NCBI RefSeq assembly: GCF_913773735.1
Contig: NZ_CAJYEB010000012.1
Location: 1 to 64,000 of the forward strand
DNA length: 64,000 bases
Direction of reading: 5' to 3'
From: an uncultured Massilia sp.
GTDB taxonomy: Bacteria > Pseudomonadota > Gammaproteobacteria > Burkholderiales > Burkholderiaceae_D
Part shown: piece by piece, positions 40,325 through 49,119 of the stretch
How the letters are laid out: every line of letters starts with the position of its first letter
How positions within the stretch are numbered: the first letter of the stretch is position 1
Position numbers and translations under genes: made by a program
The notes under the pieces: generated by a model
The model's input: only the letters and a program-made list of their open reading frames with translations
What the model was told of the DNA's origin: nothing
The model's database searches: none

Positions 40325-43300
40325 GGCTGCGCTCCTGCGGCGCCCAGCATGGCCGTGCGCACCGGCGCCGCCGGCGTCGCGGGCGCGGCCGGCGCGGCGG
40401 GAGCGGCGGGAGCGGCGGGAGCGGTCGGCGCGGCGGGGGGAGCCGGCACCGTGATGGTCTCCGGCAGGCGCAGGCGCTTGAAGCCCTGGGCCGGCTGCTG
40501 CGCGGCCTGGGCCGGCGCCGGGGCGCTCGCCAGCACCTTCAGGTTGGCGGTCACCGCGACGCCGCCGTTCTGCCAGGTCAGCTCGAACACGCCGCCGTCC
40601 TTGCGCTTGCGCTGGGCCGCGTCGATCATCTTCTTGAGGCCGAAGTGGCCCGGCTCGTCCAGCAGCACGACGTTGCGTCCCTCCGGCGTGAGCGCGGTGA
40701 TCTTGGCGCCCGGGACGCCCGCCGGGTTCGGCCAGGCCATGTGCACCCAGGGCTGCGGCTGGCCGCGCCAGCGCAGCTGCTGGCCGTCGATCTCGATGGT
40801 GAACTCGGTCGCGCCGGTGGTGCCGAGCGCCTGCACGTCGAACTTCGTCTGCGCCTCGCCGCCGCTGGACGCGGCCGCGTTGGCGACGCCGCCGGCCGCC
40901 AGCGGCGCGACCCAGTTCGGGAAGCCGGCGATCACGCTCGGGGCCAACGTCACGCCCATGTTGGCCCAGGTGCGGCTGCTGAGCGAGTCGCCGCGGCGCA
41001 CCACGAGCGGACCCATGGTCGTGTCGAAGAACTTGGCGATGGCGCCTTGCGGACCGAACACCTCGGCGATCTCGGCGTTGCTGGCTTCCGCGCGCGACTC
41101 GGTCGCGAACGGGTACTTGACGGCCAGGTTCTTGTTGAACGGCTGGACCACCTGCGCCGCCCACACCTTGTTGATCTCGGCCTCGGCCGGCTGCACGATG
41201 ACGGCGAAGGTCTGCATCAGCGGCCGCACCAGCACCGGGCGCAGCGCCTGGCGCTGGGCGTCGGTCATCCCGACCAGCATCTGCTCGTCGACGTACTTGA
41301 AGGCGTCCGCCAGTTCCGAGCCGCTGCCTTCGAGCGTCTGCTGCATCAGCTGCTTGGCGCCGGGGCCGGGGTCGCCCTGGTTGCGGATCTGGTTGAAGCG
41401 CGCGCGCAGCTTCGACAGCTGGTCGATGTAGCCGCGCATCAGCGAGGCGTCGCGGTCCTTGGCCACCACCAGCCGCGCCACGCCGGCGAACTCGCGGCCC
41501 ACGGGGCCGAGCGGCAGCGTGCCGCCCTGGGCCGGCGCGGCCTGCAGGCTGACGTTGACGGCGGCCGGCTTCTGGCGCAGCACGGTCTCGCGGAACCAGC
41601 CGGCCAGGCCGCTCTGGGCGCGCTGCAGCCCGGCGCCGACCAGCGACGGGTTGTCCCACGAGGTCTGTTCGTAGACGGTGGCCACCAGCTTGTCCAGCGG
41701 CGAATTCTGCGGGTCGCCCAGGCGGTTCATGGCGCCGGCGGCGGCGTCGAAGCCGTTCAGGTCGCGTACCGTCACGCCCTGCATGAACTTCTGCCATTCG
41801 CGCGCGTACTCGGTCTTGTACAGGTCGACCAGCGACTTCTGGATCTGTTCCGGGCTGCCTTCCAGCGTCAGGTCGTCCTTCGACGAGGTCTTGAGCACCC
41901 AGTCGGCGCTCTGCAGTTCGCGGTTGGCGGCGTCGCGGAACGCGTCCTGGACGAAGCCTTCCCACGCCTGGCGCGTGAAGCTGCCCGAGATCGCGTAGCT
42001 GCCCAGCACCAGGTCCTTGTCCTGGTCGCCGACGATGCGCGCCACCGTCACCGAGGGATAGCGGGTGGCGGCGCGCGCCTTGACGTCGGCATACACGCGT
42101 TCGCGCGCCGGCATGCCGCGCACCACGCGGCGCAGGTTGTCGCGGGTCTGGTCGACCAGGGCCAGGCGCGCGTCGATGGTCGGCCACGAGGGGTCGTTGA
42201 CCTGGGCTAGCGTGAACGCGATCATGCGCTCGGCGCTGCGGATCATCTGCTCGCGCGGCATGGCGCCGCGGTTGCCTTCCAGCCAGCCGCGCCAGAAGCG
42301 GGTGATCTGGTCGTTCAGGTGGGCGCTCTCGGCGCGCGATTTATCGGCCAGCATCAGGTAGGTCTTGAGCGCGTTGTAGGCGTCCTCGGCGTCGGCCGGC
42401 GAGGCGTCCTTGAACTGCTGGGCGCCGTTTTCCACCGCGGCCGCGTCGGCGGCCGGCGCGGCGGCCAGCGCAGTGGCCGGTGAGGTGGCCGCAGAAGCGG
42501 CCTGCGCCGGCGCGGCGCCGACCGGCTTCGTCATCGGCTGCAGGCGGCCGGCGTTGCCGTTGACCTCGGCCAGGAACGATTCCAGCGACTGCGCGACGGG
42601 CTTGAGCATGACTTCGCGCACGCCGTTGAAATACTCTTCCTTCAGCTTGCGGTTCAGCAGGTCGCCCTGGTACATGCCCAGGCCCAGCGACAGCGGCCGG
42701 TGCTCGGCGTAGCGGTCCAGCTGCTCGATGCGGTCCTGCAGGATTTCCAGCGCCTGGAAGCGCGACTGCAGGTCCAGGCTGCGCGCCTGCACCTTGACCG
42801 CCTGGTCGAGGTCGGCCTGCACGTTGGCCACGAGCTGGCGGTTGTTCATGTACGACCAGCTCCAGCCGGCCAGCGCCAGCCCGACCAGGGCGGTGGCGCC
42901 GAAGAAGGCGGCGTAGCGCAGGCGCATCTTGGCCGGGCTGGCGTACTGGGCGACCAGGTCCTTGTCGGCGAAGATCACCTTGCGGAACAGGTTGAGCAGG
43001 AAGTAGCCCTGCTGCTGGTGCTGTTCCTCGTGCGCGGGCGGCTGCAACTGCAGGTCGAAGCGCTGCGCCACGCGTGCCGACGACGCCGACACGGTCTCGC
43101 CTTCCTGCAGCGCGCTGGTGAAGTAGAAACCGCGGAACACTGGCTTGAACTGGAACGGGTTGTCCTCGAACAGGGTGGCGACGAACGCGCGCAGCGCCGG
43201 CTTGATCGACGAGAATTCGAGCGGGAAGGTGAACACGCCGGGCGGCATGCGCTCGCGCCACTGCAGCGCCATGTTGGCCAGGCTCAGGTCCTTGAGGCCG

Positions 43301-44217
43301 TCGTACAGCTCGTCGAAGCGGGCGTCGAACTGGTTCAGCAACTGCTCGCTGCTGGCGTTGCGGTCGTAGGGCAGGGTGGCGCCCCAGACCTTCTCGCGCT
43401 CGCCGCGCTCGGCGTCCTGGAAGAACTCGTTGAAGCCGTTGATCAGGTCGGCCTTGGTGAACACGACGTAGACCGGCGCATGCACTTCCAGCCGCTCGGT
43501 CAGCTCCTGCACGCGCTGGCGCAGGTTCTTGGCCAGGTTGATGGCGAACTCGGGGCGGTTGCGGGTCAGCTCGGCGATGCTGACGGCGATGACGACGCCG
43601 TTGATCGGCGCCTTGCGGCGGTGCTTCTTGAGCAGGTCGAGGAAGCCGAACCATTCGGCGCGGTCGTCGTCCACCACCGAGTAGCGCCCGGCCGTGTCGA
43701 GCAGGATGCCTTCGGTGGTGAAGAACCAGTCGCAGTTGCGGGTGCCGCCCACGCCCTGCACGATCTTGGTGTCGGCGAACGGGAACTGCAGGCCGGAACT
43801 GGCCACCGCCGTGCTCTTGCCGGCCGCCGGGTTCCCGATGATCATGTACCAGGGCAGTTCGTACAGTGCCGCGTTGCCCGACAGCTGGCCCAGCTTCGAA
43901 CCCTTGATGGTGGAAATCGCTTCCAGCAAGCGCTTGCGGATGACTTCCGTCTCCTGGCGCTGGGTGGCGTCGGCCACGGGCTTGTCGGCCTGCTGCTCGA
44001 GCATGTCGCCGATCCGGTCGGCCTTGCGCCGGTGGCGCCAGCGGCGCAGCAGCAGCACGGCGGCGCCCAGCGCCAGCGCGATGCCCAGCACGATCCAGGG
44101 AAGCAGCGGCGGCCATTGCAGCAGCCGCGCGGCCAGCAGCAGCAGGGCCGCGAACGCGAGCCAGCCGATGACGGTCAGGCTGGTGCGGGTGGTCAGGAAT
44201 TGCCGGATTGTTTGCAT
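40321..44217 (-). CDS. tssM: T6SS membrane complex protein TssM (IcmF)
   Basis: The 1298-residue protein has two N-terminal membrane spans (about residues 13-32 and 38-57). A cytoplasmic GTPase-like domain has Walker A GNPAAGKST (128-136) and DTAGRY (174-179). A third span lies near residue 440, followed by a large periplasmic domain. Walker A is intact, which is variable in the family. TssM spans the cell envelope and connects TssL with the outer-membrane lipoprotein. The C-terminal end carries Ala/Pro repeats. It is the largest gene in the leftward unit. Confidence 0.95.
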   Translation of the reverse strand: MQTIRQFLTTRTSLTVIGWLAFAALLLLAARLLQWPPLLPWIVLGIALALGAAVLLLRRWRHRRKADRIGDMLEQQADKPVADATQRQETEVIRKRLLEAISTIKGSKLGQLSGNAALYELPWYMIIGNPAAGKSTAVASSGLQFPFADTKIVQGVGGTRNCDWFFTTEGILLDTAGRYSVVDDDRAEWFGFLDLLKKHRRKAPINGVVIAVSIAELTRNRPEFAINLAKNLRQRVQELTERLEVHAPVYVVFTKADLINGFNEFFQDAERGEREKVWGATLPYDRNASSEQLLNQFDARFDELYDGLKDLSLANMALQWRERMPPGVFTFPLEFSSIKPALRAFVATLFEDNPFQFKPVFRGFYFTSALQEGETVSASSARVAQRFDLQLQPPAHEEQHQQQGYFLLNLFRKVIFADKDLVAQYASPAKMRLRYAAFFGATALVGLALAGWSWSYMNNRQLVANVQADLDQAVKVQARSLDLQSRFQALEILQDRIEQLDRYAEHRPLSLGLGMYQGDLLNRKLKEEYFNGVREVMLKPVAQSLESFLAEVNGNAGRLQPMTKPVGAAPAQAASAATSPATALAAAPAADAAAVENGAQQFKDASPADAEDAYNALKTYLMLADKSRAESAHLNDQITRFWRGWLEGNRGAMPREQMIRSAERMIAFTLAQVNDPSWPTIDARLALVDQTRDNLRRVVRGMPARERVYADVKARAATRYPSVTVARIVGDQDKDLVLGSYAISGSFTRQAWEGFVQDAFRDAANRELQSADWVLKTSSKDDLTLEGSPEQIQKSLVDLYKTEYAREWQKFMQGVTVRDLNGFDAAAGAMNRLGDPQNSPLDKLVATVYEQTSWDNPSLVGAGLQRAQSGLAGWFRETVLRQKPAAVNVSLQAAPAQGGTLPLGPVGREFAGVARLVVAKDRDASLMRGYIDQLSKLRARFNQIRNQGDPGPGAKQLMQQTLEGSGSELADAFKYVDEQMLVGMTDAQRQALRPVLVRPLMQTFAVIVQPAEAEINKVWAAQVVQPFNKNLAVKYPFATESRAEASNAEIAEVFGPQGAIAKFFDTTMGPLVVRRGDSLSSRTWANMGVTLAPSVIAGFPNWVAPLAAGGVANAAASSGGEAQTKFDVQALGTTGATEFTIEIDGQQLRWRGQPQPWVHMAWPNPAGVPGAKITALTPEGRNVVLLDEPGHFGLKKMIDAAQRKRKDGGVFELTWQNGGVAVTANLKVLASAPAPAQAAQQPAQGFKRLRLPETITVPAPPAAPTAPAAPAAPAAPAAPATPAAPVRTAMLGAAGAQP

Positions 44218-44231
44218 GATGACGAGTGTGG

Positions 44232-44576
44232 TCAGGATGGGAGGCGGGACAGCGAAGGGGCCGGCGCGACGACCAGGGCGTCGCGGCGTACGGGATCGGG
44301 GTTGGCAAGGAACAGGGCGGCGCCGCGTTCGCGCACGGCGTCGGCGGCCAGCGGCAGGCCAGCCAGCCAGGCGCAGGTGCCGCAGGCGCCGCGGGCTTGG
44401 CCGGTGCGCAGCAGGTGGGTGGCCGGATCGCGCGCGGGCAGGCGCGCGCCGGCGGCGTCGAGGGCGTCGCCGCGCGGCGTGCGCAGCGCGCCGGCCACCG
44501 GGGCGAGCGGCGCCGCCGCCGCGGGCCTGTGGCGATGCCGGACGCGCGCGTCCGGCCGGATCGAGGGTACTGCCAT
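44232..44576 (-). CDS. small protein of unknown function between tagX and tssM
   Basis: The 114-residue protein starts at an ATG preceded by TAGGAGCG, 10 bp after the tagX stop, and ends 14 bp before tssM. The spacing and the good ribosome-binding site make it real. It is rich in Ala, Arg and Pro, has no signal peptide, and contains CGTCAW, a CxxC motif that could bind metal or form a disulfide. I do not recognise it. It may be a small regulator or chaperone of the locus. Confidence 0.6.
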   Translation of the reverse strand: MAVPSIRPDARVRHRHRPAAAAPLAPVAGALRTPRGDALDAAGARLPARDPATHLLRTGQARGACGTCAWLAGLPLAADAVRERGAALFLANPDPVRRDALVVAPAPSLSRLPS

Positions 44577-44586
44577 CGTTGCGCTC

Positions 44587-45426
44587 CTATCGCTTCATCA
44601 CGCCGGGCATGCGCAGCTCCGTATGCCCGAAATCCATCATCTTCCAGCGCCCGCCCCAGGTCAGGCCGAGCGACTCGGCGACCTCGCCGTACAACTGGTA
44701 GCCGCGCATCGCCCACGGATCCTTTTCCGAGATCACCAGCCTGCCGTCGCGCACGAACGCGCAGTCGGCCGCCAGGCCGTACTGGTGCCAGCTCTGGTAG
44801 GCCTTGGCATTGGTCACGCCCGGTCCCAGCGCCGCCAGCGCTTCCTGGCGCGCCGGGCTGCGGTAGCCTTCCAGGATCGCCATCTCGTAGCCGTGGCGCT
44901 CCTTCATGATCTGGAACACCTTCAACAGGCGCTGCGTGTAGGCGTCGTTCATCAGCGCCCAATCGCGGCTCGCCGAGGCCAGCATCGGCCGCTCGCGCGC
45001 CGCCTCGGCCTGCACGAACACCAGCGGCGGCAGCGCCGGCGGCGGCACCAGCTGCTCCCCCTGCAGCAGGCTGGCCACCTGGTCGTTCACCTCGCGCGTC
45101 GACGATTCGTAGCCGCCCAGCGTGGTCCGCTGCGCGAACAGCAGGGCCAGCAGGGGCGGCAGTCCGATCAGCACGGCGCCGGCCACGCAGGCCAGCAGGT
45201 GGCGGCGCACGAAACCGGTCAATGCGCCGGCCGCCGCCGCTCCCTGGCCGGTGATGGCGACCGCTTCGCCGAGACGGCGGCGCGCCAGGGCGCCGGCGCG
45301 GCGACCCAGGCGCTGGCCGGCGCCGGCAAGGACGTTCATCACGAATTCACGGCCGGAAGGGAACAGGATCATCCAGCTGATGCCGCATGCCAGTACAAAA
45401 TATGCGCTTACTGCCAGCAACCACAC
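44587..45426 (-). CDS. tagX: TagX-like M15 peptidase of T6SS locus
   Basis: The 279-residue protein starts at GTG with GGAGG eight bases upstream. It has N-terminal membrane segments (VSAYFVLACGISWMILF and LLACVAGAVLIGLPPLLALLF) and a periplasmic M15-type domain. The metal-binding residues appear in SWHQYGLAADCAF (His and Asp) and MDFGHTEL (second His). TagX enzymes are L,D-endopeptidases that open peptidoglycan for T6SS assembly. It is the first gene of the leftward unit ending in tssA. A carboxypeptidase specificity is also possible. Confidence 0.82.
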   Translation of the reverse strand: MWLLAVSAYFVLACGISWMILFPSGREFVMNVLAGAGQRLGRRAGALARRRLGEAVAITGQGAAAAGALTGFVRRHLLACVAGAVLIGLPPLLALLFAQRTTLGGYESSTREVNDQVASLLQGEQLVPPPALPPLVFVQAEAARERPMLASASRDWALMNDAYTQRLLKVFQIMKERHGYEMAILEGYRSPARQEALAALGPGVTNAKAYQSWHQYGLAADCAFVRDGRLVISEKDPWAMRGYQLYGEVAESLGLTWGGRWKMMDFGHTELRMPGVMKR

Positions 45427-45629
45427 AGGATTTTCCTCCGGAACTTTCGGGACACATTCATGTCACAAAAACATTTCCTCGGAGTATAACTTGGTCATCT
45501 AACAACCCTGCGCACGATTGGCGCGCGGGGGCGCGCGGCAAATGTGGTAGCGCGCACGATTAAAACGCAACATCGCGCCACAGTTTTCTTGATTCTTGTA
45601 AAGTAATGCAAACTTACCAAGGAGGTCAT
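45427..45629. promoter_or_regulatory. divergent intergenic region upstream of tagX
   Basis: This 203-bp region separates tagX (leftward) from an unknown membrane protein (rightward). It holds two copies of GCGCACGATT (45510-45519 and 45552-45561) and a leftward -10-like TATACT (minus strand, 45488-45483). The two decamers are 42 bp apart, four helical turns, which fits a DNA-binding protein acting on one face. Confidence 0.45.
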
Positions 45630-46490
45630 TTGCAAGATCAAGGCGATCGCCCGGTCCGCGCTGGCCGGCCCAGTCTGCTCTCGTCCGGAGAACAAGCCGG
45701 GGGAGAGCGCCAGCGCATCCTCAGCGCACTGGACGGCGGCGCCACGCCGGCGACGGCGGCCGCGCCCGTCCGCGGCAGGGACGCCGCGCGGCCCAAGGGG
45801 CGCGGCTGGGCGTGGGGCGCCGGCGCGGCGGGCGCGCTGGCGCTGGCCGCGGGCGCCGTCCTGTTCATGACGGCGGACGACGACGGGCGTGGCGCGGCGC
45901 CGGTGCAGGCCCGCGCGGGCGCCCCCGTCCTTGCCTCGGCCTCCGTACCTGCACCTGTACCTGCCCCCGCGCCTGCCGCCGCCCTTGCGGCCGCGGCCGC
46001 GAGCGCGCCTTCCGCATCCTCCGCGCCTCCCGCCACTCCCGTCCAGATGGCGGCGGCGGCGCCGGCCGTCCTGCACGACCTGCCCGAGGCGCAGCCGGCC
46101 AATCCCCTGGCCGACCTGGCGCCCGCGGCGCCCCGGCCCAAGGCGGTGCCGAAGGACCAGCTGACGCGCGCGCTCGAAAAGCCGTCCAAGGACCGGGCGG
46201 CGCGCGAACGCAAGGCCGAGCACGCGAAAGCGGCGGAGAAAACGGCGCAGAAGGCGGCGAAAGGGAAGGCGGGCAAGGTGGCCGAGCCGGACAGCGACGT
46301 CGTGCTGCTGGCCGCCCTGATGACGCACATGCAGCCGGTCAACCGCAAGGCGACGCCGGCCGAGCAGTTGAAGGTCTGCCGCCAGTACAACGCGGCCGGC
46401 GAGGCGCAGTGCCGGGCGCGCGTGTGCGAGGCGGCCGGCCCGAAGGAGCCGGCCTGCCGCGGCGCCGGGGCGGCGGCGCCCGGTTCCTGA
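45630..46490 (+). CDS. single-pass membrane protein with Cys-rich C-terminus, T6SS-adjacent
   Basis: The 286-residue protein starts at TTG because AAGGAGG lies five bases upstream. The ATG at 45606 lacks a ribosome-binding site. A cytoplasmic N-terminus is followed by one membrane span (WGAGAAGALALAAGAVLFMT), a long Ala/Pro linker and a Lys/Glu-rich segment. The compact C-terminal domain has four cysteines (KVCRQYNAAGEAQCRARVCEA and ACRG). The architecture is like an envelope-spanning adaptor. It shares an intergenic region with tagX, so co-regulation with T6SS is possible. The family is not recognised. Confidence 0.65.
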   Translation: MQDQGDRPVRAGRPSLLSSGEQAGGERQRILSALDGGATPATAAAPVRGRDAARPKGRGWAWGAGAAGALALAAGAVLFMTADDDGRGAAPVQARAGAPVLASASVPAPVPAPAPAAALAAAAASAPSASSAPPATPVQMAAAAPAVLHDLPEAQPANPLADLAPAAPRPKAVPKDQLTRALEKPSKDRAARERKAEHAKAAEKTAQKAAKGKAGKVAEPDSDVVLLAALMTHMQPVNRKATPAEQLKVCRQYNAAGEAQCRARVCEAAGPKEPACRGAGAAAPGS

Positions 46491-46494
46491 GCCG

Positions 46495-47001
46495 TCAGGA
46501 CGCGCAGCGCGCCAGGAAGGCGTCGAACAGGTCGCGCAGCAGGGGAATGCGGGTGTTCAGGCGATGGTCGCCCTGGACCAGGTGCAGCGTGCACCCACGC
46601 AGGCGCGCGAAGCGGATCGCGTGCTCGCAGGGGATGACGTCGTCGTCCCAGCCGTGCACGATTTCCGTGTGCGCGGCCGGCACCTGCGGCGCCTCGCTCG
46701 GATAGCCCGGCATGTACAGCGCCGGCGCCAGCAGGAAGACGCCGCGCGCGGCGGTGCGTGCGGCCGCCTCGGCCGCGACCCAGCCGCCCATGCTCGATCC
46801 GGCCAGCACCAGCGGCGCCCCGACGTTCGCGCAGGCCCGCAGCAGTTGCGCCAGGCGCGCCGCCGGGTCGGTCGTGTGCGCATAGTCGAGCGCCGCGGTG
46901 TCCCAGCCGCGCGCGCGCGCCACTTCGGCCAGCGCCGCGATCTTCGCGCCCGCCGGGCCGCTTTCCTTGCCGTGCATGAAGTGCACCAGTCCCCGTGTCA
47001 T
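46495..47001 (-). CDS. small alpha/beta hydrolase (YqiA/RBBP9-like)
   Basis: The 168-residue protein has the nucleophile elbow GSSMGGW, an N-terminal strand plus oxyanion region (LVHFMHGKESGP), and late Asp (HGWDDDVIP) and His (VQGDHRLN) positions that complete a triad. It is likely to be a cytoplasmic esterase of unspecified substrate. The ATG at 47001 follows GGGAG. Its stop codon and that of the convergent neighbour lie in a small palindrome (TCCTGAGCCGTCAGGA). Confidence 0.8.
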   Translation of the reverse strand: MTRGLVHFMHGKESGPAGAKIAALAEVARARGWDTAALDYAHTTDPAARLAQLLRACANVGAPLVLAGSSMGGWVAAEAAARTAARGVFLLAPALYMPGYPSEAPQVPAAHTEIVHGWDDDVIPCEHAIRFARLRGCTLHLVQGDHRLNTRIPLLRDLFDAFLARCAS

Positions 47002-47029
47002 CGATCGTCTCCCATGGTTGCCCGTGCCG

Positions 47030-48265
47030 CTACGTTGCGGATGCGTCATCATAGCCGGCGCCGAAGGCCTGGCGCGCCAGCGCGGCGACGACGGCCATGC
47101 AGCCGGCGCCGAGGTCGCGCCGGCGCGCCAGGGCGTCCACCACGCGCCGGCCGTCGCGCGCCGCGCGCAGGAGCGCGGCGGCTTCCTGTCCCGCCGGGCG
47201 CGCGCCATGGCGCAGCAGCTGGGCGACGATGGCGGCGCGCCAGCCGGTGAAGTCGGTCTCGGCGCCATACAGGTCCCAGGGCTGCGTCTGCAGCGCGGCG
47301 CGCCATGCCGCCAGGGCGCCGTCGACGGGATCGGCGCCGGCCGCCAGCGCCATGTCGAGCATGGTCTCGTCCAGCGAGGCCGCCGCCGCCGCGAGCACGC
47401 TGCCGTCGGCCGTGCGCGCGTCGGCGCCGTGCGCATGCAACCAGTCGAACGCGTCCCAGGCCAGGTGCCGCGCCGCCTGCGCCAGCGCGCGGGCGCCGCC
47501 GGCGCGCAGGTCGGCGCCCCGTTCCAGCAGGAAGCCGAGGATGGCCGTGTTGCCGGCCGCCGCGGCCGCGTCTAGCGCCGCCGCCAGCATGGCGCCGCGG
47601 CGCGCGCCCGCGTCCAGCAGCAACGCCAGCACCTGCAGGTAGTCGGCGTCGCCGCGGCCGGGCGCGCAGTCCTCGTGCCGGCGCGCCCCGCCGGCCGCGG
47701 CGCCGACGGCGCGCCAGTCGTCGGCGCACGGGTCGGCGCCGTGGCGCAGCGCCAGCCGGACCGCGTCCGCATGGCCATGGCGGCAGGCCATTTCCAGGAA
47801 CGCCTGCCAGAACCGGCGCCGCCAGGCGGGCAGGTCGTCGCCGTCGTGCACCAGGGTCTCGCGCAGGCCGGCCAGGCGGCCGGCGGCGAATGCCGCCAGC
47901 CAGCCGTCGCTGCCGGCCGCGCCGGGCGCCAGCGCCAGCGGCGGGCCGGTGGGCGCGACCGCGTCGGCCACCGCATCGGGCCAGGGGTGGGCGTCGTCCA
48001 GGGCCTGCGCGCCGAGCGCGCCCAGGGCGAGACGCAGGTCGACGTCGAAGGCGCTGCCGAGGGCCAGCACGGCGGCCAGCCTGAGGGGCGCCGGCAGCGC
48101 GCAGCGGCCCAGGAAGGACAGCATGGCGTCGCGGTAGCCCGGCTCGGGCTGGTGCGGCGCCATCTGGTGCCGTTCGAGCAGCGGCTGCCAGCGCGCGCGG
48201 ATGGCGTCCAGGTCCGGGCAGTCCTCCAGCGCCAGGAACCAGTCGATGTCGGGTCCGCGCGTCAT
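47030..48265 (-). CDS. ankyrin-repeat-like protein
   Basis: The 411-residue protein has several degenerate ankyrin units, with phrases such as LLLDAGARRGAMLAAALDAAAAAGNTAILGFLLERGAD, LRHGADPCADDW and LAAGADP. It has no signal peptide, so the repeats would mediate protein contacts in the cytoplasm. Its start overlaps the sirtuin stop codon (4 bp), so the two are translationally coupled. The N-terminal 140 residues lack clear repeats. The repeats are certain enough to name the class, but the partner is unknown. Confidence 0.7.
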   Translation of the reverse strand: MTRGPDIDWFLALEDCPDLDAIRARWQPLLERHQMAPHQPEPGYRDAMLSFLGRCALPAPLRLAAVLALGSAFDVDLRLALGALGAQALDDAHPWPDAVADAVAPTGPPLALAPGAAGSDGWLAAFAAGRLAGLRETLVHDGDDLPAWRRRFWQAFLEMACRHGHADAVRLALRHGADPCADDWRAVGAAAGGARRHEDCAPGRGDADYLQVLALLLDAGARRGAMLAAALDAAAAAGNTAILGFLLERGADLRAGGARALAQAARHLAWDAFDWLHAHGADARTADGSVLAAAAASLDETMLDMALAAGADPVDGALAAWRAALQTQPWDLYGAETDFTGWRAAIVAQLLRHGARPAGQEAAALLRAARDGRRVVDALARRRDLGAGCMAVVAALARQAFGAGYDDASAT

Positions 48266-49119
48266 CGGGATGCGTCCGGATGCAGCAGCGCGTCGATCGC
48301 CGCCAGTACCGGCAGCGCCTGGCCCGCGATGCCGACGCCCGGCAGGCCGCCCGGGTCGGCGTCGCGCGGATTGATGCGCACCAGCGCGCCGCCGTGCTGC
48401 TGCACGACCCGCCGGGCGAAGCGGCGCACGGCGGGAACGGCGGTGCCGGCGCCGATCTCGACGACCACGGGCCGGCGTACCGTTTCCAGCCAGCGCTGGC
48501 GGCGCAGGGCCTGCGCGGCGCTGCGGCCGTCGAGCCAGGCCGTGTCGTCGAACATCAGGATGCCGGGACGGGCCAGTCCGCCGCAGTGCGGGCAGGCGGG
48601 CAGGGGGCCGAGCCAGCGGCAGGCCGCGGCGTCGACGGCCGGCGCCAGCGCGGCGGCGCTCCAGCGCATGTCCGAACAGGGCAGCATGCACTGCAGGTGG
48701 TGGATCGAGCCGTGGCATTCCTCGATGCGCAGCGGATCGAAGCCGGCGCGCTGGAAGTGCCCGTCGACGTTGCTGGTGTGGACGAACGCGCCGTGCGCCA
48801 GCGCCTGGCCCCAGCGCCACAGCATGCCGAAGCCGGCGTGCGGCGCGGTCGCGCGGTACAGCGCCAGCCGGTGGCCATAGAAGCCCCAGGCGCGGCGCGG
48901 GTCCGCGTGGAACGCGGCGGGCGAAGCGATGTCGGCGAAGGCGGTGCCGCCGGCCGCCAGCGCGGGATAGGCCTGCCAGAAGCCGGCGTCGCCGCGAAAA
49001 TCGGGCAGGCCGGAATCGACGCCCATGCCGGCGCCCGCGGCGACCACCAGCGCGTCGGCGCCGGCGACCAGCGCGGCGGCGCGCTCGATGGCGGCACGAT
49101 CGATGGGCAGCCCGCTCAT
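48262..49119 (-). CDS. Sir2-family NAD-dependent protein deacylase
   Basis: The 285-residue sirtuin has the NAD-binding motif GAGMGVDSGLPDFRG, the catalytic-type HTSNVDGHFQ (Asn-Asp pair) and the active-site ECHGSIHHLQC. Zinc cysteines appear around QC/PC and CPHCGG, then RPGILMFDD. It should remove acyl groups from lysines using NAD. It is coupled to the ankyrin protein downstream and to the FtsK-gamma-like gene upstream. Sirtuins also occur in phage-defence systems as NADases, but the motif set here is that of a deacylase. Confidence 0.87.
   Translation of the reverse strand: MSGLPIDRAAIERAAALVAGADALVVAAGAGMGVDSGLPDFRGDAGFWQAYPALAAGGTAFADIASPAAFHADPRRAWGFYGHRLALYRATAPHAGFGMLWRWGQALAHGAFVHTSNVDGHFQRAGFDPLRIEECHGSIHHLQCMLPCSDMRWSAAALAPAVDAAACRWLGPLPACPHCGGLARPGILMFDDTAWLDGRSAAQALRRQRWLETVRRPVVVEIGAGTAVPAVRRFARRVVQQHGGALVRINPRDADPGGLPGVGIAGQALPVLAAIDALLHPDASR

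Noticed and set aside
45495-46328. 277-residue Arg/Gly-rich minus-strand frame
   Set aside because: It is a shadow of the membrane protein gene on the plus strand, which has a membrane span, a Cys-rich domain and a strong ribosome-binding site.
46486-46501. TCCTGAGCCGTCAGGA as a bidirectional terminator
   Set aside because: The palindrome is explained by two facing stop codons. The stem is only 6 bp and has no T-tract.
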